Source: Paenibacillus herberti
Lineage (GTDB): Bacteria > Bacillota > Bacilli > Paenibacillales > Paenibacillaceae
Assembly: GCF_002233675.1 (NCBI RefSeq)
Contig: NZ_NMUQ01000001.1
Span: 1,807,583 to 1,871,582, forward strand
DNA: 64,000 nucleotides
Direction of reading: 5' to 3'
This document shows positions 37,299-46,796 of the stretch, one piece after another. The translations under genes were made by a program, and so were the position numbers. The number at the start of each line of letters is the position of its first letter. Positions within the stretch are counted from its first letter, which is position 1. Below the pieces are notes generated by a model that worked only from the letters and a program-made list of their open reading frames with translations, was not told the origin of the DNA and searched no databases.

Positions 37299-38956
37299 GT
37301 CCGATTACCTCCGTTATCCAAGCTCTTCGGGTCAACCTCGTTGCCCGCAGCTTTGAGTGCTGCCGCAAGATCCGCCCGCATACCGTACCAATTTTTGTTT
37401 GTGTGCGCGCCGATTGTAATCCGGTTGCCATCCACGCGCAGCCAGATGCGGCGATGATGCCAATAAGCACCCATAACTAGACCAAGCATTGAAATTCCAA
37501 GACCGACCCAGACAAAAGGCATGGCGAGATCCTTGCGGATATTGAGGAATGTCGTGTATTCCACGAAATTTACATTCTCCATTCCCTGCACTCTAATCTC
37601 GAAGCGATCGGCCAATCCAGCATTCAGATCATCCTGACTGAAGGCTACTTTGTCCTTTTGCATCGGGAAGTAGATGTAGGGCTCTCCGCCTTCGGCAAGA
37701 CCTGGTCCGCTGAGCATGAAGATGAAAGCGGGAGCCTTGGGATCACGCGACTTCGTGATTGGCTGACCGTCCTCTCCGATACCGAACTCCATGAAGTTCT
37801 GTCTGAGCTCGAGCTTGTACGGCCCGACTTCATAACTTGTCTCCGGATTCCGCATCGCAAGTGTGAATGGTCCGTACGTTTTTCCCGTCGCCTTGTCTTC
37901 AATGATCGGCTTCACTTCACGCAGGACAGGCGTGTTGTCAAAATCGAATTGATAAACCTTAAGGCCCTTGTATTCAAGAGGACTATTCACTTCGATCGGG
38001 TGCCGTTCAACCTCCTGAAGCTTAGCTGTTTCGGATGAGGAGCAATTGGCCGAGCATTCATACATTACGGCGTCTGTCCGGTACAGCTTGGCCCGTATCG
38101 TACCTCTAAGCTCTTTTGGCAGCTCGTCATCCTCATAATATTCTACGGTGAATTTCTCATTTTTCAGGAAATAATTCGTACCCTCAACCCGGACTGTATC
38201 TCCCTCGGGAATGGTGACATACTCGTCCATCTCCCAAGCCGGTACGGCGCGTCCAAGCACGGCCAGCAGGAACAGAATCAGCCCGATATGGTTAATATAC
38301 GGACCCCAACGGCTGAAGCGGTTCTTCTCTGCCAAAAAGGCGTTGTCCTTGCGGATGACCTTGTAATGCCGTTTCTTGGCTTGTACCTGGAAGCGATCTA
38401 TCCATTCCGTCAGGTCACCCTCAACCGTGCCGCTGTAAGAGGCGCGCTGACGCAGCAGGAATGACTCATGCTTGAGAATCTGTTGCCTGTTAAGTGCCCG
38501 ATAGAGCGGCAAGACGCGGTCCAAACTGCAGATGACTAGCGAGGTGCCGATCATGACGAGCAGCAGCACAAACCACCATGATTCGAATGTGTGGGACAAT
38601 CCTAGCGCATAATAGATTTCGCCGGAAGTTCCGTATGTATCGCGGTAATAGTTCGCCAAGTTCTGCGTGGTAATGAAGCTGCTCTCTTGCGGGTAGATGG
38701 TGCCTAGCGATGCTCCAACTAGCGTGATGATAATTAGGTATACAGCAACCTTGACGGAGGAGAAAAAGTTCCATACCCGGTCTATGATTGACGGGTTGCT
38801 CTTTTGCGACCGCCTAGCCGCTCCGTCGTAACGCATTTCCAGCAGTTCAGATGCGGCATCGCTGAATTCTTCACCAAGCGTTCTCCCGCATGCCTCACAC
38901 AATACTGTGCCGGTAGGATTTTGGTGACCGCATTTGCATTTGGTGTTTTGGAACAC
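37295..38956 (-). CDS. resB: cytochrome c biogenesis protein ResB
   Basis: A 553-residue membrane protein, the partner of ResC in system II cytochrome c maturation. An N-terminal zinc-ribbon-like segment (CKCGH...CEACGR, residues 8-24) precedes membrane helices near 75-95, 130-150, 220-240 and 490-510. A large extracytoplasmic domain lies between the last two. GTG at 38956 has GGAGG upstream. Confidence 0.94.
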   Translation of the reverse strand: MFQNTKCKCGHQNPTGTVLCEACGRTLGEEFSDAASELLEMRYDGAARRSQKSNPSIIDRVWNFFSSVKVAVYLIIITLVGASLGTIYPQESSFITTQNLANYYRDTYGTSGEIYYALGLSHTFESWWFVLLLVMIGTSLVICSLDRVLPLYRALNRQQILKHESFLLRQRASYSGTVEGDLTEWIDRFQVQAKKRHYKVIRKDNAFLAEKNRFSRWGPYINHIGLILFLLAVLGRAVPAWEMDEYVTIPEGDTVRVEGTNYFLKNEKFTVEYYEDDELPKELRGTIRAKLYRTDAVMYECSANCSSSETAKLQEVERHPIEVNSPLEYKGLKVYQFDFDNTPVLREVKPIIEDKATGKTYGPFTLAMRNPETSYEVGPYKLELRQNFMEFGIGEDGQPITKSRDPKAPAFIFMLSGPGLAEGGEPYIYFPMQKDKVAFSQDDLNAGLADRFEIRVQGMENVNFVEYTTFLNIRKDLAMPFVWVGLGISMLGLVMGAYWHHRRIWLRVDGNRITIGAHTNKNWYGMRADLAAALKAAGNEVDPKSLDNGGNRT

Positions 38957-39005
38957 CGTTGTAGCCTCCTGTTCGTCCAGCTTATCCGTTAGATTCGGGC
39001 CGGGT

Positions 39006-39539
39006 TCAACTTTCTTTGATCAGCTTCAGCACACGCTCTTCAATGTCGGCTTCCGTCATTCCGCCTTCATAGACTTCCTCTAGCGTACCGTCAGGCTTGA
39101 TGAAAAAAGTCGTAGGATAGGATCGAAGTCGGTATCGCTTCTCCGTCTCCTCATTGACATCTCTAAGGATCGGATACGTCAAATTTTTGCCGTCGACGAA
39201 GTTTTTGACCGTAAGATCATCCTCGCTGAGGTTGATCGCCAGTATCTCTAACCCTTCGCTCTTCCACTTGTCGTATTGACGCTGGAACTCCGGCATTTCC
39301 CTGACGCAAGGCGGGCAAAAGCTTCCCCAGAAATTGACCACAACAGGCCTGCCTTCATAGTCCGCCAGCGAGACTGTTCGTCCATCGGTGGTAGCCAGCG
39401 TAAATGCAGGAGGTTTATCTCCTGGTCTTACGAAGTCTTCCTTCGACACAAACAGCGTCTTGCTGATGGCATAACCGCCGAGAAGCAAGACGCCGAGAAA
39501 AATGATGATTTGAACCGTCTTTCGGGCAGAGCCCTTCAT
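39006..39539 (-). CDS. resA: thiol-disulfide oxidoreductase ResA
   Basis: A 177-residue membrane-anchored thioredoxin-like protein that reduces cysteines of apocytochromes c before heme attachment. An N-terminal anchor (about residues 9-27) precedes the active site FCPPC (C75, C78), with the cis-proline in SYPTTFF. It is the first gene of the res operon, continuing into resB. Confidence 0.95.
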   Translation of the reverse strand: MKGSARKTVQIIIFLGVLLLGGYAISKTLFVSKEDFVRPGDKPPAFTLATTDGRTVSLADYEGRPVVVNFWGSFCPPCVREMPEFQRQYDKWKSEGLEILAINLSEDDLTVKNFVDGKNLTYPILRDVNEETEKRYRLRSYPTTFFIKPDGTLEEVYEGGMTEADIEERVLKLIKES

Positions 39540-39617
39540 CCCGAGTCACCACCTCATGTAAGCGTTTCTTCCTTCTCATTATACCTGTCGGCGGGGTTTG
39601 CGTATGGAGCTCTCCGG

Positions 39618-40358
39618 TCAGTTTTTGTGGCTATTGTGTGAATGTGCGGCATCGCGCAATTCCTTGATTTCGGATAACGTCAGATGTCTGAATTTGCCGC
39701 GCTGCATGTTGTCCAAGCCGAGATGGCCGAACTTGATCCGCTTCAGTCGTGTAACGGGATGACCGACCGCGTCAAACATGCGACGAACTTGGCGATTGCG
39801 TCCCTCGTAAATCGTAATGGAGACAGTAGCAGAATTGCTGTCCATGTCGATATCGTGGTAGTCAACCTCAGCCGGCGCTGTCATGCCGTCCTCCAGCTTA
39901 ACGCCCCTTTGCAACTTCTCCAGCGCTGTGCCATGGGGCACACCCTTCACGGTTGCCAAATAAGTTTTAGGCACATGATGGCTTGGATGCGTCAGCAGAT
40001 TGGCGAATTCGCCGTCATTCGTAAGCAGCAGAAGTCCTTCCGTATCGTAATCCAGCCTTCCGACGGGATAAACACGCTCCTTGATACCAGTTAAAAAGTC
40101 GCTCACAATTTTGCGGCCCTTTGGATCGGACGCACTTGTGATGACACCCTTCGGCTTGTTCATCATCACGTAGATTTTTTTCTCGGAAGCAATTCGCCTG
40201 CCCTTAACGATGATGACATCTGTTGTGGGATCCGCCTTCGTACCTAGCTCGCGGACCACTTTTCCGTTCACTTCCACCGCTCCGCTTGTGATAAGCTCCT
40301 CGCATTTGCGACGGGAGGCTACTCCAGCAGCAGCGATGATTTTTTGTAATCGTTCCAA
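39618..40358 (-). CDS. rluB: 23S rRNA pseudouridine synthase RluB
   Basis: A 246-residue RsuA/RluB-type enzyme: an S4 RNA-binding domain (residues 1-60, MERLQKIIAAAGVASRRKCE) followed by the synthase domain with catalytic Asp in PVGRLDYDTEGLLLL. TTG at 40358 is the start, with GAGGTG upstream. It lies between resA and spmB as in B. subtilis. Confidence 0.95.
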   Translation of the reverse strand: MERLQKIIAAAGVASRRKCEELITSGAVEVNGKVVRELGTKADPTTDVIIVKGRRIASEKKIYVMMNKPKGVITSASDPKGRKIVSDFLTGIKERVYPVGRLDYDTEGLLLLTNDGEFANLLTHPSHHVPKTYLATVKGVPHGTALEKLQRGVKLEDGMTAPAEVDYHDIDMDSNSATVSITIYEGRNRQVRRMFDAVGHPVTRLKRIKFGHLGLDNMQRGKFRHLTLSEIKELRDAAHSHNSHKN

Positions 40359-40435
40359 TTAAGTTCACCTCATCCACCATCATACCCATTGTCCTCCAAA
40401 AGTACAAGCTGGCGCCCACATCGGTCGATTTGTGC

Positions 40436-40477
40436 AAAAAAAAGACCGCTTCCGTCCCAAGTAGGGATCGAAGCGGA
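40436..40477 (-). terminator. intrinsic terminator of spmB
   Basis: On the minus strand CCGCTTC-GATCCC pairs with GGGAC-GGAAGCGG and a T-run (TCTTTTTTTT) follows. It separates spmB from rluB. Confidence 0.85.
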
Positions 40478-40484
40478 GCAAATC

Positions 40485-41018
40485 TCAGCCGAATATATAC
40501 AAACAGATGAATACGGCGGCAACAAAACCGACCAGATCGGAAAACAACCCGACCTTGAGCGCATATCTCGTGCGCCGAATGCCGATAGCGCCGAAGTATA
40601 CGGTGAGCACGTACAAGGTCGTATCCGTGCTTCCCTGAATCGTAGATGCAATCCGGCCAATCATACTGTCAGGCCCATAGGTAGCGATGAGATCGGACGT
40701 AAAGGCCAGCGATCCCGCTCCGGTGAGCGGACGAAGCAGTGCCAGTGGCAGCACTTCACCGGGAATGCCGATATAGCGCAGTAAGGGCTCCATTGCTCCT
40801 GTAATGAAATCCATCGCTCCCGAAGCACGAAACATGCTGATTGCGACCATCATGCCGACGAGATGCGGGATGATGCTAATCGCAGTGCCGAAACCTTCTT
40901 TTGCGCCCTCAGTGAACGTTTCATATACAGGTACTTTACGAAAAGCCCCATATAAAGGAATAAAAGCAATAATAGCTGGGATCATCCAAGCGGACAGTAA
41001 ATTAATGAAAGCATACAT
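40485..41018 (-). CDS. spmB: spore maturation protein B
   Basis: A 177-residue membrane protein of the nucleoside-recognition (gate) family. In B. subtilis SpmA and SpmB affect spore core dehydration. Features are EGAKEGFGTAISIIPHLVGMM near residue 40 and RPLTGAGSLAF near 112. It follows spmA by 18 bases in the dacB-spmA-spmB unit. Confidence 0.93.
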   Translation of the reverse strand: MYAFINLLSAWMIPAIIAFIPLYGAFRKVPVYETFTEGAKEGFGTAISIIPHLVGMMVAISMFRASGAMDFITGAMEPLLRYIGIPGEVLPLALLRPLTGAGSLAFTSDLIATYGPDSMIGRIASTIQGSTDTTLYVLTVYFGAIGIRRTRYALKVGLFSDLVGFVAAVFICLYIFG

Positions 41019-41036
41019 GAATGCACCCCCTCAAAT

Positions 41037-41714
41037 TCAGGTGGCAGGCCGTTTTCCGCTTCCTCTAGATCGCAGCAATCCTGCCGAGCGATGTTCCTGT
41101 TTGCCTAAAGGCTGCTCTGCCGTTGGCGGAGCGAGCGGAGGCTGTCGGTGTCGATACCAGCGATCCAGTGCAATCGCCGCTATTGTCGCAACAGCTGTCG
41201 CGGCAAGCGTTGTGCCGACGATCTCCGCCGGATTCACCGACCCATAATTCATGCGGATTGCAATCAATGTAGTCGGCACGAGCGTAATGCTGGATGTGTT
41301 AAGCGCAAGCAGTGTACACATGGCGGGAGTCGCTGTATCCGGATTCGGGTTCAGCTTTTGCAGCTCCTGCATCGCCTTAATGCCCATCGGCGTCGCCGCA
41401 TTGCCTAGCCCGAGAATATTCGCACTCATATTGCTCATGATGTAGCCCATTGCGGGATGGCCCTTAGGCACATCAGGGAACAACAGGCGGACGAGTGGGC
41501 TCAGCAGACGGGCGAGACGGGCGAGCAAACCAGCGTCCTCAGCGATTCGCATCAGCCCCATCCAGAAGACAAGAATGCTGATCAAGCCGAAGCAGATTGT
41601 CACTCCATTTTTGGCTCCATCAAACGCCGCCTGCGTCACGGCATCCATACGACCGGTAGCCGCAGCAACGACAACGCTGATCACGATAAAAAACAGCCAT
41701 ATCCAGTTGACCAC
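41037..41714 (-). CDS. spmA: spore maturation protein A
   Basis: A 225-residue membrane protein of the same fold as SpmB, with FDGAKNGVTICFGLISI near residue 30 and MSANILGLGNAATPMG near 95. GTG at 41714 starts 6 bases after the dacB stop, with GGAGG inside the end of dacB. The polar basic tail of about 30 residues is slightly longer than usual. Confidence 0.93.
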   Translation of the reverse strand: MVNWIWLFFIVISVVVAAATGRMDAVTQAAFDGAKNGVTICFGLISILVFWMGLMRIAEDAGLLARLARLLSPLVRLLFPDVPKGHPAMGYIMSNMSANILGLGNAATPMGIKAMQELQKLNPNPDTATPAMCTLLALNTSSITLVPTTLIAIRMNYGSVNPAEIVGTTLAATAVATIAAIALDRWYRHRQPPLAPPTAEQPLGKQEHRSAGLLRSRGSGKRPAT

Positions 41715-41720
41715 GCAGCA

Positions 41721-42917
41721 TCAAGCCTCCTTGGCTCCAAATAGCGCTCGCAGGCTCATCATCAGCGCTGAGCCGATTGAAGCAGGCCGATTGTCAAACA
41801 TACCGCCTGGGCGGAAAGAGGCGGCTGGCCGATCCGGCAGCTTAAGCCTTGCACTTCCCTGATCATACACAGGCACCGTTCCGATCGGCTGCCCGTTCAA
41901 GCTCCACTCCAGCCTGCCGCGCTCACCAAGCGCATATGCAGTTGCATCTTTGGAAGGACTGAGCAGCACCAGATTGTTGCTGAGTCCCGCCTCTTCCCCA
42001 TCCGCCAGTGGATAACTGAACGGTCTGCCTGCCGCAAGCGTGTAACCTTTGAGCGGCTCGCCTTTTTGGGCTAGCGGCTTCAGCTTGTAATTGCCAAAGC
42101 CCCAGTCCAGCAATACGGAGTGATCATGCCAATCATCTCGATCATTTAGCGTCACGACAGCAAGCTGCTGTCCATCCCTGGTAGCCGAGCTTACTAGGCA
42201 GCGCAGCGCCGTTTTGGTATAACCGGTTTTAACCCCATCTGCCCCATCGTACATAGCCAGCATTTTGTTTTTGTTGGCCCAGCTGTAATCCCAAGGATCA
42301 TTAGGGTTTGGCGCCTTGTGCACCTTCGTCTTGACGATTTCCGCGAACACCGGATTGCGCAGAGCATAAGCAGTCAGCTTGGCCATATCATTGGCAGTGG
42401 ACATATGTCCCTTCTGATCCAAGCCGTGGGGATTCATGAATGTAGAATTTTCCAGGCCGATCCAAGCGGCTTTGTCGTTCATCATTCGGACGAAGCCTTC
42501 CTCGGAGCCGCCCACATGTTCAGCAATCGCCGTAGCCGCATCATTGCCAGAGCGGAGCATTAGGCCGTAGAGCATATTCTGCAGCTTCATTTTTTCGCCC
42601 AGTTTCAAATAAATCGAGGAGCCTTCTTTGCCAACTGCGCGCGGGCCGACCGTAACCGTATCCGTCAGGTCACCCTCTTCAATAGCGGTAATGGCGGTCA
42701 TGATCTTTGTTAAACTAGCAATGAGCATCGGCGTGTCGCCGGAGTTGCTGTACAGCAATCGTCCGGATTCAACATCGATGAGTGCAGACGCTCTAGCGCT
42801 AGTGGACGGCGGCTCCGGAGTTCCAGATGCCGCAGCGGCAGGCAGCATGACAGCGCAAAGCAATGACATTCCGAGCGCAATGGCAACAGTGCGCTTCCAA
42901 GCTTGATTTAGGGCCAC
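41721..42917 (-). CDS. dacB: D-alanyl-D-alanine carboxypeptidase DacB
   Basis: A 398-residue secreted penicillin-binding protein 5* type enzyme that trims peptide side chains in the spore cortex. A signal peptide covers about residues 1-30, and the SxxK motif is in IASLTKIMT, SGN in LRSGNDAAT and KTG in GVKTGYTKT. A C-terminal domain anchors or positions it. GTG at 42917 has AGGAGG upstream. It heads the dacB-spmA-spmB operon expected in the mother cell. Confidence 0.94.
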   Translation of the reverse strand: MALNQAWKRTVAIALGMSLLCAVMLPAAAASGTPEPPSTSARASALIDVESGRLLYSNSGDTPMLIASLTKIMTAITAIEEGDLTDTVTVGPRAVGKEGSSIYLKLGEKMKLQNMLYGLMLRSGNDAATAIAEHVGGSEEGFVRMMNDKAAWIGLENSTFMNPHGLDQKGHMSTANDMAKLTAYALRNPVFAEIVKTKVHKAPNPNDPWDYSWANKNKMLAMYDGADGVKTGYTKTALRCLVSSATRDGQQLAVVTLNDRDDWHDHSVLLDWGFGNYKLKPLAQKGEPLKGYTLAAGRPFSYPLADGEEAGLSNNLVLLSPSKDATAYALGERGRLEWSLNGQPIGTVPVYDQGSARLKLPDRPAASFRPGGMFDNRPASIGSALMMSLRALFGAKEA

Positions 42918-43077
42918 GGTATTCGCTCCTCCTCATGGCACGAAGAGCCGCATGGGCTCCCGTCTACTCGTCAAATTGTATGTACCTTGTCCGCTAAATA
43001 TGAACAAGCCCTGACGGTCTGTGAACATAATCGTAGAATCATTCCTGGAATCATTCCTGGAATCCAGATCGATAAAC

Positions 43078-43106
43078 AAAAAACTGCCCCGAAAGAGGGA
43101 CAGTTC
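43078..43106 (-). terminator. intrinsic terminator of ytfJ
   Basis: On the minus strand AACTGTCCCTC-TTTC-GGGGCAGTT is followed by TTTTGTTT. It is 22 bases after the ytfJ stop. Confidence 0.85.
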
Positions 43107-43127
43107 AGTGATGGAGTGAAATGCGTC

Positions 43128-43586
43128 TTAGATGATGGGATCGGTGTTGATAAGAGTGCTTTCCACACGGTCCGTTCCGGAATTCCGGAACATGCCCTGG
43201 ATTTTCTCAAAAGCACCGGGCACCGAATCAATGACTCGCTCAACGAGATGGGTCCCATTGTCGAGCGGCACAACCCGCACTCCGTGCGTGCCTACGACGA
43301 GAAACGCGATTGGCGTAATCGATACGCCACCACCGCTACCTCCGCCAAAAGGCGACGCTACTTGCGCGTTATGAGCATCGGCATGGGTTGAATTGCTATG
43401 TGCGGAGCCATCCATACGGATGTCACTGCCTCCGGCTACGAATCCGAAGCCGACCTTGCTAATCGGCATGATCACGCTACCGTCCGGCGTTTGTACCGGA
43501 TCGCCGACGATCGTATTCACGTCGACCATTTCCTTGATATTCTCCATAGCCGTCTGCATTAGGCCCTGAATAGGATGTTCTGCCAC
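43128..43586 (-). CDS. ytfJ: GerW family sporulation protein YtfJ
   Basis: A 152-residue forespore-type protein of the GerW/YtfJ family, required in B. subtilis for normal germination. It begins with the conserved segment PIQGLMQTAMENIKEMVDV and contains VIMPISKVGFGFVAGG and a glycine-rich GGGSGGG. GTG at 43586 has GGAGG nine bases upstream and lies within the end of the DUF2953 gene (28-base overlap). Confidence 0.93.
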   Translation of the reverse strand: MAEHPIQGLMQTAMENIKEMVDVNTIVGDPVQTPDGSVIMPISKVGFGFVAGGSDIRMDGSAHSNSTHADAHNAQVASPFGGGSGGGVSITPIAFLVVGTHGVRVVPLDNGTHLVERVIDSVPGAFEKIQGMFRNSGTDRVESTLINTDPII

Positions 43587-44248
43587 AGTCTGACGCCTCC
43601 TTCCGTTCTCATCATCCGGACAAGCAGTTGCAGTCCGGCAAGGATAGCATTTCCCAAGCTAATTTCCGCTATGCAATTGAACCTTGTTTCCAAGCAAGCA
43701 ACTCGGTATTCCGGTTGCACTTCCATGGCTGGCTCCCCCTGCAACCGAACGAGCTGGGACAACACGCCAAGAGCTGAGGTTTTGAAAGACCAGACCATAC
43801 CGGTAGCCATGGCAGTCCACATCGCATCTCCCGTTCCAACGGTAGTTTTCCATTCCCAACGGGTAATTTTCACTTTTCCCATCGTTTTGCGGACGAGGGC
43901 AGTTAAATGATCGGTTTGCTTGAGCAGATTCCAGCCATGCTGAAGAAATAGATTGATTTTGTTGAAGCCAATCTCCTCATCCTTGCGAGCACCCGTATGC
44001 AGCAGGGAGCCGCTATCCAGCTCGGATAACTCTTCGACCTTTAATCCTGAGCCTCCTAGCTTCATCATCGGTACTTCCCATTTGTACTTGACGAGCCCGA
44101 ACAGCGCACGGATGTTAAGCACGATGTTGTCGTCGCCGTGTTTGCGTTGTCCTTCGGCATGCGCCCGGATTGGAACGGCTGTCAACGCCGCTGCTGCAAT
44201 AATCGGCAGCAACACAACGACGAGCCAACCTAGCCAATGCTCCGGCAT
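43559..44248 (-). CDS. DUF2953 membrane protein (YtfI-like)
   Basis: A 229-residue protein with an N-terminal membrane helix (about residues 5-27) and a soluble domain, of the DUF2953 family that accompanies ytfJ in spore formers. Function unknown. ATG at 44248 has GGAGGTG 8 bases upstream. The upstream in-frame start would run into the MFS gene. It overlaps ytfJ, so they are translated together. Confidence 0.85.
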   Translation of the reverse strand: MPEHWLGWLVVVLLPIIAAAALTAVPIRAHAEGQRKHGDDNIVLNIRALFGLVKYKWEVPMMKLGGSGLKVEELSELDSGSLLHTGARKDEEIGFNKINLFLQHGWNLLKQTDHLTALVRKTMGKVKITRWEWKTTVGTGDAMWTAMATGMVWSFKTSALGVLSQLVRLQGEPAMEVQPEYRVACLETRFNCIAEISLGNAILAGLQLLVRMMRTEGGVRLWQNILFRA

Positions 44249-44342
44249 GAAGCTCACCTCCTTAAGCGGCATGGTCCAAACAGCATGAACATGCGTGCAA
44301 GTAGAAGTAGTATGTCCCAGCAAATCAAAAAATCTCCAACTT

Positions 44343-45584
44343 TTAAGATTTGATTCCAATCCCATTTTGTTCCCGGCTGTACTTATTCTCCAGCCTCATA
44401 CTGCCTAACGTAACCAGCACTCCCATGCCAACCATGATGGCTGCCACCCACGGCGTGTGCTGAAGCCCGATTCCGTCGGCAACAACTCCTCCAACATAAG
44501 CGCCAAGCGCAATACCACCATTAAAGGAAGCGATGTTGAGCGAGGAAGCAAAGTCAATGGCGCTCGGAGCGTAACGCTCCGCCAGCGTCAGCACATAAGC
44601 CTGTAGAACCGGAACGCTCATGAAAGCAAGCAGCCCCATACCGATCACATTAATCAGTCCCATTGTTTTGGAAGGCGCAGTAAAGGTGAACAGCAGCAAT
44701 ATAACGGCCTGAATGATAAAAATATAAAACAGAGCATGTACGGGTCTGTTATTGCCTAGACGACCGCCAAAATGATTCCCGACCGCAATCGCTACTCCGT
44801 AGAGAAAGAGAATGAAACTGATCGCTGTGCCGCCAAATCCGGTCAGATCCCGCAATATCGGGGAAAGATACGTAAAGGTAACAAACGTACCGCCATACCC
44901 GATAATTGTGATGGCAAGAACGAGCAGAAATTTACCGGTTTTGATTAACTTCATTTGCTCCTTTAACGACGGTGCTTCGCCTGTGCTCCGCTCGATGTTC
45001 GGGACGGCGATGGAACTCATAATAAGCGCAATAACGCCGATCACTGTAATTCCGTAAAAGGACAATCTCCACCCGTAAATCTCGCTCAGATACGTTCCAA
45101 GCGGAGCGCCGATTGCGGTCGCGATCGTAAATCCTCCAAACACAAAAGCGATCGCGCTGCCCCGGCGGTTATGCGGCACCAGATTGGCGGCGACTGTAGA
45201 GCCAAGAGCAAAAAATACGCCATGGGAAAAAGCCGATAACACACGTCCGGCAAGCACAAGACTGAACACGGGAGCAATCGCCGTAATGAAATGCCCGATA
45301 ATAAAGAGCACGATCATCGCCAGCAAAACTTTTTTCCGGTTTAACTTAGCTGTCAGCGAAGTAAGAATAGGTCCGCCTACTGCCACCCCTAGAGCATACA
45401 TGGAAACGATGAGTCCTGCAGTTGAGATCGATACGCCAAAGTCGCGCGCAACGCCAGGTAAAATGCCGATGCTGATAAATTCCGTAACGCCTACTCCAAA
45501 AAATGTTATGGCCAAGGCAAATAAAGCGAACCAATTGCCCCAGCGCTCTTGCGGAGCGGAAGATGAGGGCTGATTTATGTTCAT
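44343..45584 (-). CDS. MFS efflux transporter (AraJ/DHA1 type)
   Basis: A 413-residue, 12-helix major facilitator of the arabinose-efflux-like DHA1 group. Motif-A-like SLTAKLNRKKVLLA lies near residue 79 and the TM5 motif GAPLGTYL near residue 160. The substrate cannot be assigned. The divergent LysR gene probably controls it. The pair is inserted between scpB and the ytfI/ytfJ genes, where close relatives of Bacillus have none, so it looks like an accessory cassette. Confidence 0.9.
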   Translation of the reverse strand: MNINQPSSSAPQERWGNWFALFALAITFFGVGVTEFISIGILPGVARDFGVSISTAGLIVSMYALGVAVGGPILTSLTAKLNRKKVLLAMIVLFIIGHFITAIAPVFSLVLAGRVLSAFSHGVFFALGSTVAANLVPHNRRGSAIAFVFGGFTIATAIGAPLGTYLSEIYGWRLSFYGITVIGVIALIMSSIAVPNIERSTGEAPSLKEQMKLIKTGKFLLVLAITIIGYGGTFVTFTYLSPILRDLTGFGGTAISFILFLYGVAIAVGNHFGGRLGNNRPVHALFYIFIIQAVILLLFTFTAPSKTMGLINVIGMGLLAFMSVPVLQAYVLTLAERYAPSAIDFASSLNIASFNGGIALGAYVGGVVADGIGLQHTPWVAAIMVGMGVLVTLGSMRLENKYSREQNGIGIKS

Positions 45585-45715
45585 GATCTTTCCTCCAGTT
45601 GATTCATTAAGCTCACGTGAGGCTTGTTGTTTATAGAATAATACGATAGCATGATCAATAAAAGTGAATATAAATGAAGACTACGTTCAATAATTTTGAT
45701 AAGTAGGGTGCCAAA

Positions 45716-46600
45716 ATGGAATTACGCCAGCTGGTTACGTTTCGGATGGTCGCGCTGACGCTTAACTTCAGCCGGGCCGCCGCAGCGTTGAATTACGTTC
45801 CCTCGAATGTTTCGATGCAGATTCAATCTCTGGAGGAGGAACTTGGAGTTAAACTCGTAGACCGCTTGAACAAACAAATTGCTCTAACGGAAGCAGGCAA
45901 GCGGTTTTCTGTTCATGTGGAAAAGATATTAAACGATGTGGAGGAAGCAAAAAATGATCTGAACACCGAAAAAATCGCCGGGACGATTACGATCAGCGCA
46001 AACGAAATTATGTGCACCTACCTGCTTCCCGGCGTTCTGCTGCGATTTCGCGAAATGTACCCTGATGTTCGGCTCATTTTTCGGCCAACATCCCATGAAG
46101 GACTTAAACAGTCCCTTTATGACGGGGTAACGGATGTGATCTTTATTTTTGACGAGCCCATTTCATCAACCGGCCTGCATGTCGAGCCGCTGCGAGAGGA
46201 ACGGTTCCGCATGCTGGCAGCGCCCACCCACCGACTGGCCGGTCAAAGTTCCATCCAATCCGGCGATTTAAGCGACGAGTTTTTTCTCGTTCACGAAAGA
46301 GGCTGCACCTATCGGACGATGTTCGATCGCTTCATTATTCGGGAAGGCGCGGATAACGTCACCAATCTGGAGTTCAGCAGTGCTGAAGCCATTAAACAAT
46401 GCGCTATGCTCGGCATGGGAATCGCCTTTTTGCCGGAAATCGCCGTTGCTTCCGAACTGGAGCAAGGCCGGCTCATTGCGCTGCCTCTGGAATTGGCCGA
46501 GCTTAACGTCGCCATCCAAATGGTCTGGCACAAAAAGAAATGGATCTCTCCTGCCATTCATGCCTTCCTTGATATGGCGAGGCGGGAGCTGCAACCATAA
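45716..46600 (+). CDS. LysR family transcriptional regulator
   Basis: A 294-residue regulator with an N-terminal winged helix (ELRQLVTFRMVALTLNFSRA, residues 2-21, and YVPSNVSMQIQSLEEELG) and a C-terminal effector-binding domain. It is divergent from the MFS gene across a 131-base AT-rich gap that should hold both promoters and the operator. Confidence 0.92.
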   Translation: MELRQLVTFRMVALTLNFSRAAAALNYVPSNVSMQIQSLEEELGVKLVDRLNKQIALTEAGKRFSVHVEKILNDVEEAKNDLNTEKIAGTITISANEIMCTYLLPGVLLRFREMYPDVRLIFRPTSHEGLKQSLYDGVTDVIFIFDEPISSTGLHVEPLREERFRMLAAPTHRLAGQSSIQSGDLSDEFFLVHERGCTYRTMFDRFIIREGADNVTNLEFSSAEAIKQCAMLGMGIAFLPEIAVASELEQGRLIALPLELAELNVAIQMVWHKKKWISPAIHAFLDMARRELQP

Positions 46601-46658
46601 TGACACCCTCTGAAAAAGTGATTTAGGGGCTGCCCCTTAGTATTTAGGCCTGTTTCCT

Positions 46659-46693
46659 GCTTCGAGGATTAGCGAAAACAAGCCTCGAAGCCA
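46659..46693 (+). terminator. possible terminator of the LysR gene
   Basis: GCTTCGAGG pairs with CCTCGAAGC around a 15-base loop, 59 bases after the LysR stop. The T-rich tail is not immediate, so activity is uncertain. Confidence 0.4.
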
Positions 46694-46738
46694 GTTAGCT
46701 TTGCTTTTCCTATAATTTACAGAAGAAATGGCATATAA

Positions 46739-46782
46739 ACGAAAACGGGAGGAAGCTGAGCTTGGCTCAGTTTCCTCCCGTC
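46739..46782 (-). terminator. intrinsic terminator of scpB
   Basis: Minus-strand CGGGAGGAA-A-CTGAGC pairs with GCTCAG-C-TTCCTCCCG and is followed by TTTTCGTTT. It is almost symmetric and may also stop plus-strand transcripts. Confidence 0.85.
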
Positions 46783-46796
46783 TTGTTAATGCAACT

